Below are positions 1-14,135 of a stretch of DNA of 64,000 nt, piece after piece. The DNA comes from Setophaga petechia (lineage: Eukaryota; Chordata; Aves; Passeriformes; Parulidae). Below the pieces are notes generated by a model. It saw only the letters and a program-made list of their open reading frames with translations. It was not told where the DNA came from and ran no database searches. The DNA is taken from positions 21,353,003 to 21,417,002 of the forward strand of contig JANCRA010000007.1 of NCBI GenBank assembly GCA_024362935.1, written 5' to 3'. The position numbers and the translations under genes were made by a program. Within the stretch, counting starts at the first letter, position 1. Each line of letters begins with the position of its first letter.

Positions 1-3000
1 ATGTGTAAATTTTAGAATTTTGAAAATTCAAGTTGTGAAAAGTCACAGAAACTTTGCTTGTGTTTGTTCAGACTTGGTCAACATTTTCATTTCCTTAAGT
101 TTCAGTTATACGATTCTGTCTTTTCCTACAAGTTATGTGTAGATTTGTAAATCACAATTAATTGATTTCTTCCTTTTCCTCCTTGTTGTGGAAAAGTGGC
201 TTTGTCCCTTTATTGCATGTTTCAAAAGCTCATTCCAGAGATAGATTTGTCAATTTTTCTAGGATCTTCTAGGAGAGGAGCACTGTGCCAATCAGGGAAA
301 TACTGATCTGCTTTGTCACAACAATGTTAGAAGGGATGATGTGAAGTCCATTCTACAGAGGTAAATAAGGTGCACAGAGTTTGGGAAATTAATTTTCTTC
401 TCTATTCTCAATCTGAGTAGACTAAAAAAAATCATATGTTTTTTCTGAAATATTTAGAAAATAGATCTTTGAACACAGAACATCCACTGCAGTCCCTTAA
501 GTTTGCTGTTTGTGTGAATCTCAAGTTAGGCATGAAAAATTGAAGACAACAAATTGGTTCCTGTGAAAATATTCAGTTCACGCTACATAGCAAATACTCA
601 GGAATTAAGAATTTTTCATCAGGGAAGAGAAAAGAAGCAAAATATTTAATTGCTTTGATACCAGTTTTTCCTTCAACTGTGTATGTTTTTCCCTGTGCAT
701 ATTCAAGATTCTGGAGAATTACTCCTGCTCTTCCTAATTATTTTTTTCTGTTTGTGAGAATTTGCAACAGTTTTCTTTTAAATTCCTGAAGTCTAAATAA
801 ACTACTTAAGCAAAACCACAGATTCTGTTGCATGTTAGAATGATAAACTTCACATGATTCATCACCCAAGTTAAGAAGCTTTTGATCGACTCTATAGTTC
901 TTTGTTCTTGGTTTAACAAAATTAATGAAAATTACATGTACAGAGTGCTGTCAATAGGTTTCAGTGAGCATGGCCCATTTTCTTTGTTTTATCCACCCTT
1001 GAATTGTTCAGCTGCTTTCAAATATCTATTTCTTCCTGTTCCTGAATTTTGATTCTTTTTTTCAATGAGGCTTCTCATTTGAGTTGGCCTCCCCTATTCC
1101 ACTTTCTGTGTCAAAGCTTCAGGTTACAGAGGAAAGCCCAATAAATCCCTGTAGTTGTGTTCACTTAGTCCTGTGCAAAATTAATAGCATGAGGGGTTTT
1201 AAAAGTAGGTTTAATCAAATTCAAGGAGAATGGAATTTTGAGAAATACTGGCTAGAAGTTCTGAATTCTAGAAATTTAGACATTTTAACCAAGTGATAAC
1301 TTAGTCTGAACATGCAGAACTGATTTTCTTTCCCCATGCCCAAACTGACCTTTGAAAATGTCTGACTTGGGATGGATTTTCACACAGATTGACAAAGAAC
1401 CACTTCTGACATAAATGAGAAAAGCATTCCTTATGGCTTTTTCATGGACTTTTTATATATGATTTTGTTTTGTGTCATAGTCATAAATGGATTTTCTTGT
1501 GAAATTCACCTTTCCAATGTAGAATTATTGTGAAGGTGCTCAGCTTAAAAAGATTCATCCTAAAAAGTTATTTTTGGGAACACTGTAGGCAACTTAAAGC
1601 TGATCATTTAATGAGAAATGTCAGGCAACAAAGAAATTCACCCACCAAAGCTCTCTGGGTTTTATTCTCTGACTGAGGCTCTTTTTTCCAAGTAAGACTC
1701 ATTTCCTAAAGAAAGTCTTTGGAATTGTAGCTTCTTCTCAAAATTGCTGCAATAAATAGAGCAAACATTTTGTTTTAAAACACTTGAGTGGTTAAATGTT
1801 GTTTTGGATTAAATGAAAGTTTCCTAACTCCTTGTTGAAAGTTGCTGCTTCATTCTGCTTTGTAAAAGAGATGAGTTTAAAGCATTAATGAATTAACATG
1901 GAGGTAGCTAATGTTACTCCCATTTACTGCATGACCTTCACATTTGTAAAGGGTTAACAAATTATTTATGTATTAACTGATTGTTTGCACGTTAACAGAT
2001 GGCCTATAAGCAAATCTAATGTCATCTATTGATGTGCTTAGCAAATGTTCAGGTGTGTAATAACCAAGTGTGTGAAATGTTTATAGCACTCTTTGTGGGT
2101 TTGAAATCTTTTTTACCTACTTATAAAGATAACTTCTAGTTTTGAATCATGATGCCCACAACAGTCTGACCTAATTATTTCACCTCACTGAAGTGTTCTC
2201 TTGCTCATGTATTCTCTCCAGGATCATATTGTTTCTTTCTGTGACAATAGAAAAAAAAAATGAGAACAGTGAGACCTCTTACAGTAACTGAAAGGGTTTT
2301 TCTTAAAACTCACAAAGACTGAAGTAGCAGCTGACTGTGTAGCAGGAAGACTAAGAAAGAACAAGAAAGTAGAGAAAACAAAGTCAGGAACAAGAAAAAG
2401 TAGGACTTTTATAGTACAGAATTGAAGGGGAGCTGTGGCATTTTCAAGTATGGCAATGCAACATGACAATATGCCCATGCACTTTCTGCAGCTGAGAATT
2501 TCTGCAAATAAAATCTTGAAAAGGTTGGAGCAGATTGAACATTTAGTGGTAAGGGTCCTCAGGTGGGTGGCTCCTGCTGCTTTTGGTTGCTAGTAAGTGA
2601 AGCTGTACCTGTGACTTCTGAGTAAAAAAATCAGCCATAATTCTCAGCAGATTTTACAGGTGATGTTTTGAGACAGTCTCACCTCCCTTGTCTAAACAGA
2701 AACACACTCTTCTGACATGGTTTTACAAAGTAGTAGATTACTTACATAACATTTTTTCTTGCCAGGGAAGGGAGAGGTACCTGCTGTTGTGTATGCCTTT
2801 CAAAACCACTTGAAAATGGATTGCAGTAAATTTTACAGGTTTTTTTTAAAGGCTTCACTTTTGTATAGGAACTGCAAAGTTTTCTTGCAAATTATTTTGC
2901 TTGCACAGTAGCTTTGTTAGAATATAAATGTGAACTGGTGAATGTCTCAAAATATAGCTCAGTCCTTGGCTCCACTGGACATGTAGAGCAAGGAGAATTA

Positions 3001-6000
3001 ATTTAAAAGAACAAACACAATGAAAAGAACTTTTTTATGAATAGAGGCATGCACAGATTCAAAAGGCAACCATATGAAATGCATAGTTTTTCATACAACC
3101 TACAATTTTGTTTACCTTTTCACACATAACATTTATATATGTGGTTTATAATTGTCCAGAAATCAACTAAAAAACTCCTGTATTTCTATTTTCTGTGTCA
3201 CTCTTGCTGATTGATGAGGTCCTACTTTATGGTGAAGACTGAATTCTTGAGGTCATGACCTTGTAGTTAGTGCTGTTAGTCTATATCTAGTATCAGTCTG
3301 CTTTGCTGCAGTTCTTCAGCTCTTCTTTATGATGAGCTTATCTTTTCTGGGTTGATGATGTCTTGTAAATATTATTATTATGTTTCTACTTTAATAACCA
3401 ACATCGCTCATTTCAAGTATCTCAAGTGATCTCAAGGAAACTGGTCTCAGGATTTGCCCTTAAGAAACTGCATTATTTGTACTTCTTTAGCACATTCTCT
3501 TGAGCACTAGCAGTTCTTTCCCTTTTTGCCATTTTCTTTCTTACCTCAATTGCACTGGTTACTTTTTTGTCTCTATTTATGTGGTCACTTTGCCTGTAGC
3601 AGCATGTGAAATGTTCTGTGGAAGTCCTTGTTAGATCAGCCATATCCTGCTCTTTCAAGAAGCAGGAATCACTTTTTCCAGGGTATTATGTCAATAATGC
3701 ATAATGCCACATTATTTCTGTACTGCGCTTCATAAGAGACAAAATCCTTGAATTTCAGTCATAAAAACTAGAAACAGTGTTTGTCATCTATAGTTTCATA
3801 TCCTGCTTCAGTTATTGCAGTTCTTTGAGTTTTATTTTGCTGGTCAGATACACACAGTGCTGGCATTGTGAGTTGGACTGACGGCCTTACTGACTCTGGC
3901 TCCTTTTGTTGCCGTGCTCCTCATCAGTTCCTGAGCTGGACAGGTGATCTGCTTTCTCTTCCTATTTATCTGTCTTCTCTGTTTACCCTTGTTTGCCTGA
4001 TTTTCCTCTATGAATGTGAAGAGCAGTTATGGAGGCTACATTATTTTCTCCTGACTTCTGGTGTTTTAAAATTTTTTTCTGAGTCTTACTAGACTTTTTC
4101 TAGACATTTGTTGTCCATGGTATTCATGCTGACCTTTTTACAGTTTCCCTGAATATGTGTAAGTGGCTGAACATCCTGGTTCTTTCCTTGTAGCAATATT
4201 TCCTTAAGGTGCCTGTCAGTTTTTATTACCCTGGGCAAAAAAAAAAAAACAAAAAAACACAAAAACCACAAAAACAGAGAATTCTGTTGCAAATCAGGTA
4301 GGCTTTTATCTCGAGACATTTTTCCTGTCTGTAGCAATCTTTACTAAATTTGCCATGTGCTAATCAGTTTAGCTCTCATGATGTAGAAGGAAAGTGCTTT
4401 TCCTGCTCGTATGAATATGGTTTTCAATTTCTGCATAAAGAAGGTTTCCTTTTGGTTAATTGGCTGTTCACACTTGTACTTGTGTCTTGTAAGTGATTTC
4501 TGAATTATTTTAATTAAATCCAAATGTGCAGCAGTAATTTGAATGCATAACACCGACCTGACAACACAACTGCTCATGGCCTCTTCTTATCTAAGGGGAA
4601 ATTTTTTTTATTCTGTTTATTTTAAAGAATTTTAATGTAAGTGTTCAGGCATTTTATATTAGTTATTCTTTTCCTCATATCCTCTTTGCCTTTAAGCCCC
4701 TTAGGCAATAAAAGATGGAAGTATGCAGAGCATGATTCAGTTACTATTTTAATATATTATCCTATAAAGGTAATATATTTAATAACTTAATTCTGAATTT
4801 GTTATTAAATTGAAGGTTTTTTTAATATGTGGGATGATTCAGTATTTGCCACTGAAAAAATTCCTTTGTTTATAAAATTTATTCTGAAATTGAATTACTT
4901 GCATATAGTTGATCTGAAGAGTTGCTTCTAATTAAAACATAATTTTGAACTGGGATTTTTTTGCTCTCCTTCTGTCCTTCCTTCCTCTTAGAGGAGCTTG
5001 ATGTTAGGAGTGGTTTTTGGATTGCTGCTCTGTGCTCTTTCCTGCCTGTTCAGTTGCACATGTGCAGTTTTGCTGATGATCAAATATGTAGTAGCAAATA
5101 CTTTTAAATTAGAGTTTCTAACATAATGGCACTTCTGGAAGAGGTTTGCCTGATATCTCACTGGCTATACAGAAGTCTTCAACTCATGTTTAGGAGTAAG
5201 TGCACAGCTTGAGAAGGCCTGTAGTTCTATTTCCTTTACCTGAAGGTGTCTGAGGCAGTTTGGGATTCTATGATTGATTATGTATTGATAAAGTACCAGG
5301 ATGGACAGGAGTTGCTCCCTGACTATTCTCAATCCCCATAGGAACAATGTGACAGAGTGGATCACACTGATTGTGTGCCACAATTTAGTATGCATATTAA
5401 TCATGCTATATAATGGTATAAAGTTGGGACTTGGGTAGTTCACATGAGTGTTGGGTAAGTAATTAGTAATTAAAAGCATATTGCAACTAATAGGTTAATT
5501 TTTTTCTTTGAATCCTGCTGGATGCAAAGTGCCATCACACTGCAAAGGTGACATCACCTTGTCTTCTCTGGGAGCTGTTTTTCATTGCCAGTGCTTCTGG
5601 CCTGCTTTAGGCCTGTGAGTAAATATTGGTGAATAACCCCAGTCCCCCCCAGGCCTCAGGAACAGCGATCCCCACTGCAGCATTTCCTCCTCTCAAATGG
5701 ACCATGGCTGTCCTCTCTTAAGTTCTCCAGACTTGTAGGTGAGGATCTTGTCCTGTGTGAGCAGATGAAATGTGGTATCTCTCTTTTGTGGAAATAGCTG
5801 CTGGAGTTCTGACACCTACAGGATTTTTGTTAGGAGGCACTATTTCCTGAGCACAGCAGAAATGGAACGGGAGTGTGACATGGAATGTGCCAGTTAGATT
5901 TTATGTTAGTCACATTTTTCTTAAAAGCACTATGATTTAGGGTGAGAGACAATATTTTATTTGCCATCAGACTTAAAGCATTTCAGTGACACTTTTTTTT

Positions 6001-9000
6001 CCCTCTTACCAATATATTCCTTGTCACTGATGATCAGTAACTGTAGACAAAACCACTGCTTCAGAGAAATCCTTGAGTCTCCTTTGCTTGGTGGCCATAG
6101 TGAATGAAGCCACGGGGCAGTGGTGCTCAGAGATGTGTTTGACAGTGATTGCTTGTGTTCTTTTCTATCTCCCATTTTGTCTCGTTATGCTGTCATACCA
6201 CAGACAGACTGTAAATCTTTGAGACAACAGCTTCCTTATACAACATGTCTCTTCTGTCTTTTACATTCTGTGGTCCAGCCTGCAAAGTGGGATTATTGAG
6301 CTGTAGCCTCCCCAGTACTCCCTCCTCCTTTGCATCCCTGCAGTGCTTTCATTTTGTGATTTGAGGTTTGCACTTGTGCTGATTTGTCTGGCAAGGAGTT
6401 CTTAGGTCAATGTTACTTTTTCCTTGCAATGGGGCACAGGCAACATTCTACTGAGCAGAGAGGTCGAAGCCCAAAGGTAACTTATCAGTGCTGAACTCTT
6501 GCACAGCAGGCCAATGAACCAGTTAAATTATGTCATTTTAATAGCTCAAGGGGATAATGAATGGGCTTGTAAATTCTGCTGCTGACATATTTTTTTTCCA
6601 CTTGCTTGTTTTTGTGAATTGATGGTCATCTTGGGTGTAACTGCTTTAATCCTATATTTTACAAGTGTTAGAACTGTTTGTTACTGGAATCAGTCACTAT
6701 AATAGAAAGTGGATACATCAGCTTTTTGAGATGCATTCAGCAGCAGGGCTGATGAGCAGATTTTTATCTAAAGCATCACATTGAACAAAATATGACTAAA
6801 CATAAATCCTGTCACTGAGTGTTCAGTCAGTTGTACTGTCTGCAGATCATTCCCTACAGCAGTGTAATGGCTGTAAAAAGAATAGATGTTTTGTCCATTC
6901 TTCTGATTTTTTGTTGTTGTTGTGGGGATTTTGTTTGGGTTTTTAAAGTATGTTGTTCAATTGCTTTCATGGCAAAAGTTGATACTTGAAATATTAATTG
7001 TATTATATGATCATATTTCTGTTTGCAAAAATGGAAGCAAGGTAAAAGATGGTGTTCCCCATTGGAGCATTTGACTCTTGGTGCTTGACTGTCATTGGAT
7101 GGAGAAATAACACTCGTGATCATGTAGAGTATGCTTGGCATCTTATAAAAATGTGTATTGGAAGAGGAACTAAGTTATCAGCTGTTTTTAGGAAAATGCA
7201 GTGTAAATTGAATTACTTTCTTCCCCCACTTTGCAAGCAAATATTGAATATTCAGGAACTTGACAGGATAGTCAAGTTTAGAGAGTGTGATGCCAAGTCT
7301 TACAGCTATAAAGACTGAATTTTCTTCTATATCTTTTGAACATTTACATTAGGGGTGTGCAAAAAGGGAATCTCAACTGCAAAGTAAAGGGGCATTTGAA
7401 CCAAATAATATAATTTTATTCGTTTTTGTAATTCTGTATAATGCTGATTGTGATTGTATCTCTTCATATTTCTGTGCTTTTTAGTTAATCTGAAAATTAA
7501 AATTTCAAACATTTCACTAAAATATTTTAGAACTCAGAATTTCTAGGCTGTTAAAGTTTGAATCCAACTTTACCTTTCTTTCTGGAAAAACTGCTTGAGT
7601 AGGTCAAGTTTTCAAGGCTTTTGGATTCAGTCCGAGTTCTTGCATGTTAACTATAAAAGTTTATATAACACACGAAAGATGACTGACTAACTAGAGTTTT
7701 GAAATATTATTTTTCAAATTACATGGAAATGTTTCCATAATCTTTATACAGTTAATATTGTTTTATATGTGTATTAGTCTTCCTTGTTTTTCTTAGAAGC
7801 CTTCTAAATAGGCTTTAAAAAATTCACCTTTTGCCCAGAGAACTTCTGAACACGTATGAAAATAAAATGTGCTACAGTTGGTCATCTTGAAAAAAGACAC
7901 ATGCATAAGAAGTTGATGTGTTTTGTGCACACTCCAAGAGCAACTATAACATAAGAAAACATTCCCCAATTTGTTCCAGTAAAGGAACACAATAAATCCA
8001 CCTTAAAAATTAACTGGAAAGGTAAAAGAGAAAGTGGAATTCAAATAAAATTCCATTAAGAGTTAGTAGTTATACCTCATAATGGGCATAGACAAATTTA
8101 CCTTATTCTTCCATCCTAGTTACGTTTTATGTCTTCTAATTTGTTTTGGTTTATTTCATTTTTTACTAAATCCAATATAAGGAAGAATTACTGAAATTTG
8201 TGGTTGTTCTAGTTCTGTGTATCTGGGTTGTCAGTCATGTTGTTGGCAGCATTCCAGCACCAAGCTGCAAAGGAAGTAACACTTGCTATGTACGATTTTT
8301 AAAATTCTTTTGTACAGTGATAATTTTACTTTACCATGTGACCATATTGTCAGATTTCCTATATTTTGAAAGACTTTTTTTAAACTTCTCCAAGAATGCA
8401 AGTGGGATTGGGCATCCACCTGAAGCTGTGTGGGGTGAAGGACTGCCCAGTGAGCCTCTAGAGTGTGCTGGCTGTGATCATTCATGTGCACCATCATGGC
8501 ATGTTGAGCATGTCCCAAGCTAAGCTTCAGAATACTTTTTTTTTTTTTGCAGTTGTTGGTTTTGCTATTTTGAATTGAGATACTGAAACAGGGTAAACTT
8601 GTTTTCCTTGTGTTCTCAGTAATTACCTGTGCTGCTGGTTCTGGACAGAGTGAGCGAGCCCTGTTTGAAACAGTGCTGGCACTTTACCCTGTATTTATTC
8701 AAAGCTGTGCTTCCATTGACTTCAGCTTTTGTTGGCAATGCTTAGCAATCCTGTCCAGCCAAATCCACGTTTATGGATAAATAAATAATGCAGCAGTGAC
8801 CCCTGTGAAGAAGTTTGCATTGATAGGAAAGTTGTTTAAACCATAAGAGTTTTAGCTGTTCCCTATATCTCAAAATACTACATGTAATGACTTCTGGGAG
8901 CCTCACTGGAGTTGTGGTGCTCTGGAAACAGTTCATATTTCTGTGAGTTGAAGCCATCTTGTTGCTCAGCAGAATTGGGTTGTGTTGTGCCACATACTGG

Positions 9001-12000
9001 TGCAGAAAGCTGAAAAATCTAGGGCAGCATGAAAATGAAGAGCACTGAAATAAATTACTGAAACTGAGATAGTGCTCAGAATATAGGAAGCTTAGTAGGA
9101 AGTCAGTGAACTGAAATATGTAGACCCAGGGAAGTGTGTCTTTGGGAAGGTGCAGATACCTGAGGATTTGTTGCTTGCACAGTAAGAAATATGCAGCTGA
9201 GGGGTGTCTCTCAACTCCATGTGCATTTTATGGTATGGATGTAGATGACCCTGCCAACAAGGATTTAAACATGGAGCCTTGTGTTTCATGGTTAAGGATT
9301 CTGATTATGGATGATAGCTGGGCTTGGGCACCATGAGTTAGACTGCTGACATGCATTCTTAGGGTAAAAACTTGTCCCTTTTTTAACTGTATTTTAATAA
9401 TTCATAGTCAAGTGTCTTTTCTGCCATAATCCTCTGCAGAGTCAGAACAAAATGATACAGCATCAGGTTTTGGAGCAAGATGCATATTGTCCATATCTCT
9501 GCCATGGGATAGGTCAGTAATTTCCTTTTTTAGTTCCTTAGTTCCAATTACTTTGGGCTGCTGTTCAAGCTGAGAGTTAAATGAGGAAATCAGGCTGTAT
9601 TAAGATCCACTTCTCACCTGTTACAGTCCTAGCTATAGATTTGGTCTTGACATTGTCATTTGTGATGAAGTCATATATTTTTTTTTCTCATTCTTTATCT
9701 TTCCCTCTCAGCAGTAAAGACATGGTTTGTGTATCTACTGGGAGGGACCTGGAGTAGTGCTGGGTATGCCCTGCCCTTACATGCCCCTGCTGTGAGTCTG
9801 AAGGGATCAGAACAAAGCCTACCATGTTACAGGGTACAACAAACGGGATAAAGTTCTTTTTATTTCAAATGTTACAAATGTGTCAGTACTTCAGTACTGC
9901 TACATAATATTTGTTTCATAAATAAGCTAAGTTTCAACATTACTTTTTCCTTCCTGGAATTTGGTGATGCACTTATTACAGCTCAGCCATCTCCTGGAGT
10001 AAGTGACACAGGCATCTGTGCTAGAGATAAACAGACCTCTGCAAAGCACTGCTTGGATTCACTCCTAGAGCTCGTTCATGATGTGTGCTGGATGGAGACT
10101 GGAGACTTCTGAATAATTATCATGGCTGTGTAATTAAAGACTAGCATAATACATATGCACCAAAGTGTAAGATTCAGATAAAATGCACATTGTTGTATTT
10201 TCTCATTTTATTTTAGTGCATTGACTCTGCAGTTATTTTTGGCACTTACTCTTTGGTTTTGATTTTTTTTTAAGTAAAGTATTATAGACACTGTGTTATG
10301 TGACATTTTTTATCAGACTTACAAGGAAGATATTTAGAGGTAGAAAGTTGAGACCCACCTCCACCTAAAGGTTCATTTCACTTTGTGATTCTTCAAAATC
10401 TGATCCTGATATGCATTTGTGTTTTCTCACTATGTTGATGTCCACTTTGAGGAAGTCCGTGGCATAGATGAATGTAGAGATAGCAGCCATGAAGGGCTGG
10501 GATTTAAAGTTATGGGATGCACTCTTCTCTCAGAGCTGTTATTACTGAGCTGGTTTTCTTTCTTTCAAGTCTGGATAATTCTGAGAACTGAAATATGCTG
10601 CCATATACACCAGCAGCTAACAAGGAAGGAGCTGCTGTCTGCACACAGCAGAAATACAATCCAACATGGGCAGGCTGGACTTAATCTTTTGCTGACTTAA
10701 TGATTATTGTGTAGCCAAAGGCAGTGCCTGGTAGCTGGAGATTTCTCTTTTATCCATAATGCAGTTTATCTAAGTAGGTCTTAGGAGCTTTGTCTTCTGT
10801 AGGAAGATATCCCAGCAAATCTTCCAGACTGGCTGGATTTTAAAACTTCTTTTCCAATTTTTTTTATGCTTTATCACTCTGTATTTTGTGTATCTTTTGA
10901 TTTTAGTTCATGTTCCTAGTCCCAGAACTTTCTTGCAAAATCCTCATGTGCTGCTAAGGACTTTTATGAATTGTTTATGTTGTTGGGATTGTTTGGCAAT
11001 AGATTGGTGGCCTATGGAAACAATGCAAAAGGCAAATCCAGGAGCTGGAACAGTATCAGCTCACAAAACCAGGAGAACCTGTTCATGCTGAGAAATGAGG
11101 AAACATAATTGTGTGTGTGTATGCAGAAGCACCAGTCATCTTGGAAGAAATTGCTGAATTTAGAAAACAGTTTTCAAATCTGCTGAGTACAAATGAGTTG
11201 CTACTGAAATGAAAGCTTCTGGGAAAAATGGTAATAGCCCTTTTATTTAGGAGCCAGAATGTTAGCCCTTACTTGTGTTTATCACCCACACTGCAAAGTC
11301 TGTAGTCAGCACACGTTATACTTATGCACTGCCACAACACACTCGTAAAATCTGTTGTGTTTAAAATTTCTTTTGCTAGATTTATCTTGCTCAAGTGCTA
11401 TAATGGGAAGTGTTATAATTGCCTGGTAAAGGTTTTGATTAAATTGATCTTCCTGTGTTTAATGTAGGTCTGTTTTAATCTTGAAAATATATGGCAGGTT
11501 TGTGTGCCCCTTAAAAGGTTAGGAGGATGCAGCATTCCAGCAAGCCTGCCCTGCATAGCCTTGCTGCCGTGCTGCAATTTCTTCCTCCCTTTTCCCCCTT
11601 GTGCAGAGCTCCTTGGCAGGTTACAGAACAAAGCAGGACCTCCCAGGGATTTGCTACTATAGCAGCATGGCTAAAATATAACATACATATGTTAATAAAG
11701 GGCAATTTAATTCAATTTGTAGGCTGTGTCCTCTTCTGAACTCAAGCCTTCTGACCTCAGACTGTAATCTCAGGAATGTTTGAAGCTGGAATAAACCACC
11801 ACTGTGGCAAAGGCTGCAGTCCTGCCCTTTAGCTCTCTGCCAGTGCTGGTTTTGCCAGCTCAGCTCTGCTATGGCTGTGGAGTAAAGCAGGTCAGGGCAC
11901 ACATCTGACTGGAAAATACTCCCTTACCTCTATTCAGGATAGAAGCTGTATCTCTGCATTCATATTTTCTCTTCAAAAGGATGTTGTAGTTGGGTACTGC

Positions 12001-13975
12001 AGCAGCTGACCTCTTCACTTGCGTGCAGTACATATATCTGAAAGAGGCATATAGAAAAAGCCACCTAAAGTGCTTGGTTTAAAGGAATTACAGAAAACCT
12101 ATTTAATCAATTTACTAATGCATCACTAGAATGGTTTTTTTCATCAAAGTTAATGCTTTTTCTTTTTTATTTACCCTTGCATTTTTTTTTAAGGAAGTGA
12201 TCATGAAACAAACTCTTCTCTACTAGTGCATATTACTAAGAAGAGGGTTGTTTTAACCAAATAAAGTTTTCTTTTTGGAAAAAAAAAAAAACCCAACCTC
12301 AGCACTTTGGATGTTTTTGTTTGGTTTGAGGATTTTTTCCCTAGGATCTACTTTGAATTTGCTGGACATACATACATTAAATTTTATGTTTCAGTGTATT
12401 GCTCCATTTGGATAGGGAAGCAAGTCCTCTTTTAAATACAATATACAAATGATGGAATTCTAGGCAGCTGTAGAAGACAAGAATCATCACAAAGAGAATT
12501 GAAAATGAGTGAGCTCATTTGAACTTCAGTACTTAGTATAGCTCCTAACAGAAATCAAGAATTATTCTTTGAACATCATGTTTGACTGCCAGAAATGCTC
12601 AATAGATTAAATAAATGTGTATAGACAATAATGGCAGTCCACTTATAGAAAGTACAACATTAGCACACTGAATAAGGGAAATTGGGTCTTCAGTTTAGAG
12701 TAGGCACTGTGGGAACATGAGATTTTTGACAGTAAGATTATCTGTATTTCAGAATTTCCTGTAATAGCAGGCTTTTAATGATGTGTATTTATTTTAATTC
12801 CAGAACAGGAATATTAAAAGAATGATGAATTTGTGCAAGTATTCTCTCCTTTAGTTTTAAAGACAACCTAAGAACAAGATGGTTCAAGAGAAATAGTATT
12901 TATTAAGACAGAATTTTATTACCTTTTCTGTGGATACTGTTTTTTCTCTGAGATTTTAAATACTAGTTTTGCAAGCAAGAATATCTTATAGTAACACGTG
13001 AAAAACATTGTTCCAGGAATTGTGGGAGCATATTACAAGGAAGGTTTCAGTTTGCAGGGCAGGATGTTATACCACTTTTTATCAACTGTAGCATAATATA
13101 GTATATACACCCCCTCTTTTTTAATGATAGTGATGAGAGTAGGCAAACAAATATTTTTAACAACTGGGTGACTGTAAGGGGCCATTCTGTTACACTGTCT
13201 TATGTGTACAGCACTCTGGATACATGGGCATTGGTAGATTGTTTCCTCCATGGAATTGTTCCTGAACTTTGCAACTGGTTCTTTTAGTAGGCCTGCTGAA
13301 GACTGATTCTGGGTTTTGTCTTCCTTTTCTTTTTCCCTTTTACTAAGCAGAAGCAGACCTACAGTGAATTCAGAATGGGAGGTTCAAACAATGCAGACCA
13401 GCCCTTGCTCAGGTTTTGAGTGCCCTTCAGTGGAAGTGTTATCCTAGCTTGACTCTATTTTTTCCTGCACCTAGTGTACTTTCCTTAAGCCCATCAGGTT
13501 AATGTTAGACATTTGGTGCTTTCTGGCACAAAGGTGCCTGCTGGTGTCTTGAGCATTGCTTGCTTCTGCTCTGATATTAAGGTAGCACAGTGACAGGAAG
13601 CAGATGATGAAGCTGTAAACCAAATATCTCTGAAACAATTTCATTTCTCCTGTGTAAGCATTAATACTGCTTTATTTCTAAGTTCTTATTTAAATGACAA
13701 TATTTAGAATTAGCAGTTGCTTGTATGTATATTTTTAGAAATACTTAAAAGCCTCTTTGCATAGCTGTACTGGGGAAAACAGCAGTTGCAAAATGAAGGG
13801 TATAATTTTAAACTGTAGACATATTTATATTTTTTTTTTCTTATAGAAAGTTCTATCAAATTCTATCATCCAGAATTGGATGCTGGAATTTATATAACAA
13901 GAAATGAGCCTATGTTAGAAAATTAAATTTTTCAATAACACTTGTCTCTTCTTCCTTTTTTTTTGTTTCTTCTAG
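1..13975 (+). other. CPEB3: Intron upstream of the first visible exon (partial)
   Basis: AT-rich sequence with no coding exon I can support. It ends in a strong pyrimidine tract (13945-13973) and AG at 13974-13975. In mammals the corresponding intron, before the exon starting DRNRPYDTF, carries the HDV-like CPEB3 ribozyme. I saw no match to its conserved core here. Open frames are short and lack family similarity. There are homopolymer runs near 4240 and 12280. An imperfect AT-rich inverted repeat sits at 4751-4779, and a C-rich patch at 5641-5690. No intact transposable element was recognised. Confidence 0.8.
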
Positions 13976-14135
13976 GACCGGAATAGGCCCTATGACACTT
14001 TTAACTTGCACTCTTTGGAAAATTCCTTAATGGATATGATAAGGACTGATCATGAGCCTCTGAAAGGTAAACACTACCCTCCCAGTGGCCCACCAATGAG
14101 TTTCGCTGATATAATGTGGAGGAATCATTTTACAG
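13976..14135 (+). CDS. CPEB3: CPEB3 internal exon: linker, residues 1-54 of visible part
   Basis: A 160-nt exon. The acceptor follows a long T-rich tract, and the phase-0 start reads DRNRPYDTFNLHSLENSLMD. The exon continues through a KG/KHYPPSG/FADIMWRNHF segment and ends one base into a Gly codon, before GTTAGG at 14136. The encoded stretch lies between the disordered N-terminal half and RRM1. A second in-frame donor inside the exon (GT at 14067-14068) would remove its last 69 nt (23 residues). A 23-residue optional segment is known in mouse CPEB3, and this matches it in length and position (recalled). The distal donor (ACAG|GTTAGG) looks weaker than the proximal one (AAAG|GTAAAC). No catalytic or RNA-binding motif is present. 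The segment with Met, Trp and Phe is the feature I rely on most to call CPEB3 rather than CPEB2 or CPEB4. Confidence 0.92.
14063..14072 (+). promoter_or_regulatory. CPEB3: Internal alternative 5' splice site
   Basis: AAAG|GTAAAC places a good donor exactly 69 nt upstream of the distal donor. Both leave the reading frame one base into a Gly codon, so using either keeps frame with the exon at 24983. Use of this site removes 23 residues running from GKHYPP to HFT. Actual use in this species cannot be seen from DNA. Confidence 0.75.

Noticed and set aside
5250..5285. CR1-like 3' tail (GGATTCTATGATT)
   Set aside because: Only one and a half copies of the octamer are present, and I saw no CR1 body upstream. 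It is too short to call.
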